In this document: piece by piece, positions 52,243 to 61,900 of the stretch
How positions within the stretch are numbered: position 1 is the stretch's first letter
How the letters are laid out: each line of letters starts with the position of its first letter
DNA from: Hippophae tibetana
Lineage: Eukaryota > Streptophyta > Magnoliopsida > Rosales > Elaeagnaceae
Assembly (NCBI GenBank): GCA_037013495.1
Contig: CM072808.1
Coordinates: forward strand, 7,355,319 to 7,419,318
Direction: 5' to 3'
DNA length: 64,000 bases
Notes under the pieces: model-generated
What the model was told of the DNA's origin: nothing
The model's input: the letters and a program-made list of their open reading frames with translations, nothing else
Database searches by the model: none
Position numbers and translations under genes: made by a program

Positions 52243-52500
52243 ATGGAGAAGAGAAATAGAAAGGGAATGTTGTTCAACTTTTCAAAAACAAAAACACATT
52301 TGTATCAAATTACACAATATGCATTGCTCTCGCCAGGAAAATCTATTTTGTATCCAAATAACATCGTTTACATTACTTATTTAATGTTTAAAGTTTTTGA
52401 CTCACCATTTTCATTTTACTTACTTCCTGTTTAATTTTATACAACTATAAAGGAGATATTGGTGCCGAACTAGGATTTTTTTTTATATTTTCAATCAATC
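52243..52500. repeat. Truncated C-like monomer (~85 bp deletion), HOR copy 1
   Basis: After 'aaaacacattt' the sequence jumps directly to 'gtatcaaattacac' at about 52,300. This omits about 85 bp that normally hold 'gtaaatatgag', 'gagataactttt' and the 'cgaatattataat' palindrome. Distances between flanking anchors are shortened by the same amount. The deletion creates a 63-codon frame from 52,243 that has no sign of function. Confidence 0.88.
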
Positions 52501-53299
52501 TCTCTTATTGAAAAAATATTGAGTAGAAAAAAAGAACGGAGATTTCTTCACATTTTCAAAAACAAAAAAAACATTTGGTAATTATGAGTTACAACTTTCA
52601 ACGAAGATAACTTTTGACTGGGGTACCGAAACAATTATTATAATATATCCAATTAAAGCTCGTATCAAATTAAACAATATGCATTTTCCTCGAAAGGAAA
52701 ATAATTTTTGTACCCAAATAACATCGTTTACATCACTTATTTACTGTTTAAAGTTTTTGACACACCATTTTCATTTTACTTATTTCCGGTTTAATTCAAT
52801 AGAGCTATAAGGGAGAGATTGGTGCCAATCTAGGTTTATTTTTTTATATTTTCAATCAATCTCTCTTATTGAAAAACTATTCAGTAGAAAAAAAGAACAG
52901 AGATGTTGTTCACATTTTCAAAAACAAAAAAACATTTGGTAAATAAGAGTAACAACTTTCAACGGAGATAACTTTCAATCGTGTATCAAAACGAATATTA
53001 TAATATTTTAAATGGAAGTTCGTATTAAATTACAAAATATGCATTGGTCTCACAAGAAAAAATCGTTTTTGTACCCAAATAACATTGTTTACATCACTTA
53101 TTTAGTGTTTAAAGTTTTTGACGCACCATTTTAATTTTACTTACTTCCGGTTTAATTCAAGAGAGCTAGAAAGGAGATATATGTGCCGACCTAGGGTTGT
53201 TTATTTATATTTTCAATCAATCTCTATTATTCAAAAAAAAATGGAGAAGAGAAATAGAAAGGGAATGTTGTTCAAATTTTCAAAAACAAAAATACATTT

Positions 53300-54690
53300 G
53301 GTAAATATGAGTTACAAGTTTCAACGGAGATAACTTTTGACTCGGGTATCCAAACGAATATTATAATATATCAAGTTGAAGCTCATACCAAATTAAACAA
53401 TATGCATTGGTTTTGAATGGAAAATCGTTTTTGTACACCAATAACATTGTTTACCTCACTTATTTAGTGTTTAAAGTTTTTGACGCACCATTTTAATTTT
53501 ACTTAGTTCCGGTTTAATTCAAGAGAGCTAGAAAGGAGATATATGTGCCGACCTAGGGTTGTTTGTTTATATTTTCAATCAATCTCTATTATTCAAAAAA
53601 AATGGAAAAGAGAAATAGAAAGGGAATGTTGTTCAAATTTTCAAAAACAAAAACACATTTGGTAAATATGAGTTACAAGTTTCAACAGAGATAACTTTTG
53701 ACTCGGGTATCCAAACGAATATTATAATATATCAAATTGAAGCTCATACCAAATTAAACAATATGCATTGGTTTTGAATGGAAAATCGTTTTTGTACCCA
53801 AATAACATTGTTTACATAACTTATTTAGTGTTTATTGATTTTGACACACCGTTTTCATTTTACTTACTTCCGGTTTAATTCAAGAGAGCTAGGAAGGAGA
53901 TATTGGTGCAGACCTAGGGTTGTTTATTTATATTTTCAATCAATCTCTATTATTCATTAAAAAAATGGAGAAGAGAAAGAGAAAGGGAATGTTGTTCATA
54001 TTTTGAAAAACAAAAATACATTTGGTAAATATGAGTTACAACTTTCAACGGAGATAACTTTTGACTCGGGTATCCAAACGAATATTATAATATATCAAAT
54101 TGAAGCTCATACCAAATTAAACAATATGCATTGGTTTTGAATGGAAAATCGTTTTTGTACCCAAATAACATTGTTTACATCACTTATTTAGTGTTTAAAG
54201 TTTTTGACGCACCATTTTAATTTTACTTACTTAAAGTTTAATTCAATAGAGCTATAAAGGAGATATTGGTACCAACCTAGGGTTGTTTATTTATATTTTC
54301 AATCAATCTCTATTATTCAAAAAAAGTTCAGAAGAGAAAAAGAAAGGGAATGTTGTTCAAATTTTCAAAACCAAAAACACATTTGGTAAATATGAGTTAC
54401 AACTTTCAACGGAGTGAACTTTTGACTAAGGTATCGAAACAACTATTATAATATATCAAATTGAAGCTCAAATCAAATTACACAATATGCATTGCTCTCG
54501 CCAGGAAAATTTTTTTTGTACCCAAATAACATTGTTTACATCACTTATTTAGTGTTTAAAGTTTTTGACACACCATTTTCATTTTACTTACTTCAAGTTT
54601 CATTCAATAGAGCTATAAAGGAGATATTGGTACCAACCTAGGGTTGTTTATTTATATTTTCAATCAATCTCTATTATTCAAAAAAAGTTG
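53300..54690. repeat. Run of four consecutive C monomers
   Basis: C monomers with anchors near 53,340, 53,710, 54,070 and 54,430 follow each other without a B between them, unlike the B-C alternation to the right. The first three share 'gctcataccaaattaaac' and 'tggttttgaatgg', pointing to single-monomer amplification. The fourth has 'gagtgaacttttgactaagg' instead. The run is repeated at 57.2-58.6 kb in HOR copy 2. Confidence 0.85.
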
Positions 54691-56136
54691 AGTAGAAAAA
54701 AAGAACGGAGATGTTGTTCACATTTTCAAAAACAAAAAAACATTTGGTAAATAAGAGTAACAACTTTCAACGGAGATAACTTTTTACTCGGGTATCGAAA
54801 CGAATATTATAATTTATTAAATGAAAGCTCGTATCAAATTACGCAATATGCATTGGTCTCGTAAGAAAAAAAATCGTTTTTGTACCCAAATAACATCGTT
54901 TACATCACTTATTTAGTGTTTATTGATTTTGACGCACCGTTTTCATTTTACTTACTTCCGGTTTAATTCAAGAGAGCTAGGAAGGAGATATTGGTGCAGA
55001 CCTAGGGTTGTTTATTTATATTTTCAATAAATCTCTATTATTCATTAAAAAAATGGAGAAGAGAAAAATAAAGGGAATGTTGTTCACATTTTCAAAAACA
55101 AAAATACATTTGGTAAATATGAGTTACAACTTTCAACGGAGATAACTTTTGACTCGGGTATCCAAACAAATATTATAATATATCAAATTCAAGCTCATAA
55201 CAAATTACCCAATATGCATAGGTGTCGTAAGGAAAATCGTTTTTGTACCCAAATAACATCGTTTACATCACCTATTTAATGTTTAAAGTTTTTGACTCAC
55301 CATTTTCATTTTACTTACTTCCGGTTTAATTTAATAGAGCTATAAAGGAAATATTGGTGCCGATCTAGGTTTGTTTTTTTATATTTTCAATCAATCTCTC
55401 TTATTGAAAAAGTATTGAGTAGAAAAAAAGAACGGAGATGTTGTTCACATTTTCAAAAACAAAAAAAACATTTGGTAAATAAGATTAACAACTTTCAACG
55501 GAGATAACTTTTTACTCGGATATCGAAACAAATATTATAATTTATTAAATGGAAGCTCGTATCAAATTACACAATATGCATTGGTCTAGCAAGAAAAAAA
55601 TCGTTTTTGTACCCAAATAACATCGTTCACATCACTTATTTAGTGTTTAAAGATTTTGACTCACCGTTTTCATTTTACTTACTTCCGGTTTAATTCAAGA
55701 GAGCTAGAAAGGAGATATATTTGCCGACCTAGGATTGTTTTTAATATTTTCAATCAATCTCTCTTATTGAAAAAATAATGAGTAGAAAAAAAGAACGGAG
55801 ATGTTGTTCACATTTTCAAAAACAAAAAAACATTTGGTAAAAAAGAGTAATAACTTTCAACGGAGATAACTTTCTACTCGGGTATCAAAACGAATATTAT
55901 AATATTTTAAATGGAAGTTCGTATCAAATTACAAAATATGCATTGGTCTCACAAGGAAAAATTGTTTTTTACCCAAATAACATTGTTTACATCACTTATT
56001 TAGTGTTTAAAGTTTTTGACGCACCATTTTAATTTTACTTACTTCCGGTTTAATTCAAGAGAGCTAGAAAGGAGATATATGTGCCGACCTAGGGTTATTT
56101 ATTTATATTTGCAATCAATCTCTATTATTAAAAAAA

Positions 56137-56394
56137 ATGGAGAAGAGAAATAGAAAGGGAATGTTGTTCAACTTTTCAAAAACAAAAACACATTTGTATC
56201 AAATTACACAATATGCATTGCTCTCGCCAGGAAAATCTATTTTGTATCCAAATAACATCGTTTACATTACTTATTTAATGTTTAAAGTTTTTGACTCACC
56301 ATTTTCATTTTACTTACTTCCTGTTTAATTTTATACAACTATAAAGGAGATATTGGTGCCGAACTAGGATTTTTTTTTATATTTTCAATCAATC
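56137..56394. repeat. Truncated C-like monomer (~85 bp deletion), HOR copy 2
   Basis: The deletion junction is identical to that in copy 1, 3,894 bp downstream, at about 56,194. The loss therefore predates the HOR duplication and was carried along passively. Confidence 0.88.
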
Positions 56395-57581
56395 TCTCTT
56401 ATTGAAAAAATATTGAGTAGAAAAAAAGAACGGAGATTTCTTCACATTTTCAAAAACAAAAAAAACATTTGGTAATTATGAGTTACAACTTTCAACGAAG
56501 ATAACTTTTGACTGGGGTACCGAAACAATTATTATAATATATCCAATTAAAGCTCGTATCAAATTAAACAATATGCATTTTCCTCGAAAGGAAAATAATT
56601 TTTGTACCCAAATAACATCGTTTACATCACTTATTTACTGTTTAAAGTTTTTGACACACCATTTTCATTTTACTTATTTCCGGTTTAATTCAATAGAGCT
56701 ATAAGGGAGAGATTGGTGCCAATCTAGGTTTATTTTTTTATATTTTCAATCAATCTCTCTTATTGAAAAACTATTCAGTAGAAAAAAAGAACAGAGATGT
56801 TGTTCACATTTTCAAAAACAAAAAAACATTTGGTAAATAAGAGTAACAACTTTCAACGGAGATAACTTTCAATCGTGTATCAAAACGAATATTATAATAT
56901 TTTAAATGGAAGTTCGTATTAAATTACAAAATATGCATTGGTCTCACAAGAAAAAATCGTTTTTGTACCCAAATAACATTGTTTACATCACTTATTTAGT
57001 GTTTAAAGTTTTTGACGCACCATTTTAATTTTACTTACTTCCGGTTTAATTCAAGAGAGCTAGAAAGGAGATATATGTGCCGACCTAGGGTTGTTTATTT
57101 ATATTTTCAATCAATCTCTATTATTCAAAAAAAAATGGAGAAGAGAAATAGAAAGGGAATGTTGTTCAAATTTTCAAAAACAAAAATACATTTGGTAAAT
57201 ATGAGTTACAAGTTTCAACGGAGATAACTTTTGACTCGGGTATCCAAACGAATATTATAATATATCAAGTTGAAGCTCATACCAAATTAAACAATATGCA
57301 TTGGTTTTGAATGGAAAATCGTTTTTGTACACCAATAACATTGTTTACCTCACTTATTTAGTGTTTAAAGTTTTTGACGCACCATTTTAATTTTACTTAG
57401 TTCCGGTTTAATTCAAGAGAGCTAGAAAGGAGATATATGTGCCGACCTAGGGTTGTTTGTTTATATTTTCAATCAATCTCTATTATTCAAAAAAAATGGA
57501 AAAGAGAAATAGAAAGGGAATGTTGTTCAAATTTTCAAAAACAAAAACACATTTGGTAAATATGAGTTACAAGTTTCAACA

Positions 57582-57944
57582 GAGATAACTTTTGACTCGG
57601 GTATCCAAACGAATATTATAATATATCAAATTGAAGCTCATACCAAATTAAACAATATGCATTGGTTTTGAATGGAAAATCGTTTTTGTACCCAAATAAC
57701 ATTGTTTACATAACTTATTTAGTGTTTATTGATTTTGACACACCGTTTTCATTTTACTTACTTCCGGTTTAATTCAAGAGAGCTAGGAAGGAGATATTGG
57801 TGCAGACCTAGGGTTGTTTATTTATATTTTCAATCAATCTCTATTATTCATTAAAAAAATGGAGAAGAGAAAGAGAAAGGGAATGTTGTTCATATTTTGA
57901 AAAACAAAAATACATTTGGTAAATATGAGTTACAACTTTCAACG
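57582..57944 (+). repeat. Exemplar of monomer type C (363 bp)
   Basis: This representative C monomer carries 'gactcgggtatccaaacg', 'caaattgaagctcat', and 'tggttttgaatggaaaatcg' in the position of the A dyad. C monomers are preceded by 'attattcaaaaaaaatgg' and a purine run ending in 'agggaatg'. Type C is absent left of about 49.3 kb and dominates the right end. It shares the 'aatatatcaaatt' block with A and 'tgcattgg' with B, so it may be an old A/B recombinant or a third lineage. Confidence 0.85.
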
Positions 57945-58584
57945 GAGATAACTTTTGACTCGGGTATCCAAACGAATATTATAATATATCAAATTGAAGC
58001 TCATACCAAATTAAACAATATGCATTGGTTTTGAATGGAAAATCGTTTTTGTACCCAAATAACATTGTTTACATCACTTATTTAGTGTTTAAAGTTTTTG
58101 ACGCACCATTTTAATTTTACTTACTTAAAGTTTAATTCAATAGAGCTATAAAGGAGATATTGGTACCAACCTAGGGTTGTTTATTTATATTTTCAATCAA
58201 TCTCTATTATTCAAAAAAAGTTCAGAAGAGAAAAAGAAAGGGAATGTTGTTCAAATTTTCAAAACCAAAAACACATTTGGTAAATATGAGTTACAACTTT
58301 CAACGGAGTGAACTTTTGACTAAGGTATCGAAACAACTATTATAATATATCAAATTGAAGCTCAAATCAAATTACACAATATGCATTGCTCTCGCCAGGA
58401 AAATTTTTTTTGTACCCAAATAACATTGTTTACATCACTTATTTAGTGTTTAAAGTTTTTGACACACCATTTTCATTTTACTTACTTCAAGTTTCATTCA
58501 ATAGAGCTATAAAGGAGATATTGGTACCAACCTAGGGTTGTTTATTTATATTTTCAATCAATCTCTATTATTCAAAAAAAGTTG

Positions 58585-58930
58585 AGTAGAAAAAAAGACC
58601 GGAGATGTTGTTCACATTTTCAAAAACAAAAAAACATTTGGTAAATAAGAGTAACAACTTTCAACGTAGATAACTTTTTACTCGGGTATCGAAACGAATA
58701 TTATAATTTATTAAATGAAAGCTCGTATCAAATTACGCAATATGCATTGGTCTCGTAAGAAAAAAAATCGTTTTTGTACCCAAATAACATCGTTTACATC
58801 ACTTATTTAGTGTTTATTGATTTTGACGCACCGTTTTCATTTTACTTACTTCCGGTTTAATTCAAGAGAGCTTGGAAGGAGATATTGGTGCAGACCTAGG
58901 GTTGTTTATTTATATTTTCAATCAATCTCT
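58585..58930. repeat. 3,894-bp HOR, start of a third copy
   Basis: 'atgaaagctcgtatcaaatt' and 'acgcaatatgcattgg' follow the junction at the same spacing as in copies 1 and 2 (58,715 versus 54,821 and 50,927). Private changes are 'gaccggag' (58,598), 'caacgtagata' (58,664) and 'gagcttgg' (58,868). Beyond about 58,930 the sequence continues as a related but clearly different B-C array, so the third copy is only about one monomer long. Confidence 0.85.
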
Positions 58931-61900
58931 ATTATTCATTAAAAAAATGGAGAAGAGAAAAAGAAAGGGAATGCTGTTCACATTTTCAAAAACAAAAATA
59001 CATTTGGTAAATATGAGTTATAACTTTCAACGGAGATAACTTTTGACTCGGGTATCCAAACAAATATTATAATATATCAAATTCAAGCTCATATCAAATT
59101 ACACAATATGCATAGGTGTCATAGGGAAAATTGTTTTTTACCCAAATAACATCGTTTACATCACCTATTTAATGTTTAAAGTTTTTGACTCACCATTTTC
59201 ATTTTACTTACTTCCGGTTTAATTTAATAGAGCTATAAAGGAAATATTGGTGCCGATCTAGGTTTGTTTTTTTATATTTTCAATCAATCTCTCTTATTGA
59301 AAAAGTATTGAGTAGAAAAAAAGAACGGAGATGTTGTTCACATTTTCAAAAACTAAAAAACATTTGGTAAATAAGATTAACAACTTTCAACGGAGATAAC
59401 TTTTTACTCGGGTATCGAAACAAAAATTATAATTTATTAAATGGAAGCTCGTATCAAATTACACAATATGCATTGGTCTCGCAAGAAAAAAATCGTTTCT
59501 GTACCCAAATAACATCGTTTACATCACTTATTTAGTGTTTAAAGATTTTGACGCACCGTTTTCATTTTACTTACTTCCGGTTTATTTCAAGAGAGCTAGA
59601 AAGGAGATATTGGTGCAGACCAAGGGTTTTTTATTTATATTTTCAATCAATCACTATTATTCATTAAAAAAATGGAGAAGAGAAAAAGAAAGGGAATGTT
59701 GTTCACATTTTCAAAAACAAAAATACATTTGGTAAATATGAGTTACAACTTTCAACGGAGATAACTTTTGGCTCGGGTATCCAAACGAATATTATAATAT
59801 ATCAAATTCAAGCTCATGTCAAATTACACAATATGCATTGGTGTCGTAAGGAAAATCGTTTTTGTACCCAAATAACATCGTTTAATTCACCTATTTAATG
59901 TTTAAAGTTTTTGACTCACCATTTTCATTTTACTTACTTCCTTTTTAATTTAATAGAGCTATAAAGGAAATAATGGTGCCGATCTAGGATTGTTTTTTTT
60001 TATAGTTTCAATCAATCTCTCTTATTGAAAAAGTATTGAGTAGAAAAAAGAACGGAGATGTTGCTCACATTTTCAAATACAAAAAAACATTTGGTAAATA
60101 AGATTAACAACTTTCAACGGAGATAACTTTTTACTCGGGTATCGAAACAAATATTATAATTTATTAAATGGAAGCTCGTATCAAATTACACAATATGCAT
60201 TGGTCTCGCAAGAAAAAAAATCATTTTTGTACTCAAATAACATCGTTTACATCACTTATTTAGTGTTTATTGATTTTGACACACCGTTTTCATTTTACTT
60301 ACTTCCGGTTTAATTCAAGAGAGCTAGGAAGGAGATATTGGTGCAGACCTAGGGTTGTTTATTTATATTTTCAATCAATCTCTATTATTCATTAAAAAAA
60401 TGGAGAAGAGAAAGAGAAAGGGAATGTTGTTCATATTTTCAAAAACAAAAATACATTTGGTAAATATGAGTTACAACTTTCGACGGAGATAACTTTTGAC
60501 TCGGGTATCCAAACGAATATTATAATATATCAAATTTAAGCTCATATCAAATTACACAATATGCATTGGTGTCGTAAGGAAAATCGTTTTTGTACCCAAA
60601 TACATCGTTTAATTCACCTATTTAATGTTTAAAGTTTTTGACTCACCATTTTCATTTTACTTACTTCCTTTTTAATTTAATAGAGCTATAAAGGAAATAA
60701 TGGTGCCGATCTTGGATTGTTTTTTTTATATTTTCAATCAATCTCTCTTATTGAAAAAGTATTGAGTAGAAAAAAGAACGGAGATGTTGCTCACATTTTC
60801 AAATACAAAAAAACATTTGGTAAATAAGATTAACAACTTTCAACGGAGATAACTTTTTACTCGGGTATCGAAACAAATATTATAATTTTTTAAATGGAAG
60901 CTCGTATCAAATTACACAATATGCATTGGTCTCGCAAGAAAAAAATCATTTTTGTACCCAAATAACATCGTTTACATCACTTATTTAGTGTTTATTGATT
61001 TTGACACACCGTTTTCATTTTACTTACTTCCGGTTTATTTCAAGAGAGTTAGGAAGGAGATATTGGTGCAGACCTAGGGTTGTTTATTTATATTTTCAAT
61101 CAATCTCTATTATTCATTAAAAAAATGGAGAAGAGAAAAAGAAAGGGAATGTTGTTCACATTTTCAAAAACAAAAATACATTTGGGAAATATGAGTTATA
61201 ACTTTCAACGGAGATAACTTTTGACTCGGGTATCCAAACGAATATTATAATATATCAAATTCAAGCTCATATCAAATTACACAATATACATTGGTGTCGT
61301 AAGGAAAATCGTTTTTGTCCCAAATAACATCGTTTACATCACCTATTTAATGTTTAAAGTTTTTGACTCACCATTTTCATTTTACTTACTTCGGGTTTAA
61401 TTTAATAGAGCTATAAAGGAAATATTGGTGCCGATCTAGGTTTGTTTTTTTATATTTTCAATCAATCTCTCTTATTGAAAAAGTATTGAGTAGAAAAAAA
61501 GAACGGAGATGTTGTTCACATTTTCAAAAACTAAAAAACATTTGGTAAATAAGATTAACAACTTTCAACGGAGATAACTTTTTACTCGGGTATCGAAACA
61601 AAAATTATAATTTATTAAATGGAAGCTCGTATCAAATTACACAATATGCATTGGTCTCGCAAGAAAAAAATCGTTTCTGTACCCAAATAACATCGTTTAC
61701 ATATCTTATTTAGTGTTTAAAGATTTTGACGCACCGTTTTCATTTTACTTACTTCCGGTTTATTTCAAGGGAGCTAGAAAGGAGATATTGGTGCCGACCT
61801 AGGGTTGTTTATTTATATTTTCAATCAATCTCTATTATTCAATAAAAAAATGGAGAAGAGAAAAAGAAAGGGAATGTTGTTCAAATTTTCAAAAAAAAAA

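Larger units (their letters stand above)
50797..54690. repeat. 3,894-bp 11-monomer HOR, copy 1
   Basis: The monomer order is B, C, B, B', truncated C-like, A, B', C, C, C, C. Its start is placed at 'agtagaaaaaaag' (50,797), the position equivalent to the junction at 54,691. Compared with copy 2, nearly every base I checked agrees, so the duplication is recent relative to monomer divergence. The deletion in the fifth monomer is shared by both copies. Confidence 0.93.
54691..58584. repeat. 3,894-bp 11-monomer HOR, copy 2
   Basis: This is a direct tandem copy of 50,797-54,690. It is flanked on both sides by the same hybrid junction, 'attattcaaaaaaagttg' joined to 'agtagaaaaaaag' (54,691 and 58,585), which fuses a C-type lead-in to a B-type lead-in. 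This junction is absent at the left end of copy 1, where 'attgaaaaagtattg' precedes. It therefore marks the crossover that created the repeat. Confidence 0.94.

Noticed and set aside
52243..52434. 63-codon frame in the C domain (and its copy at 56137)
   Set aside because: It exists only because of the ~85 bp deletion in a monomer and was duplicated with the 3,894-bp unit; no independent sign of coding.
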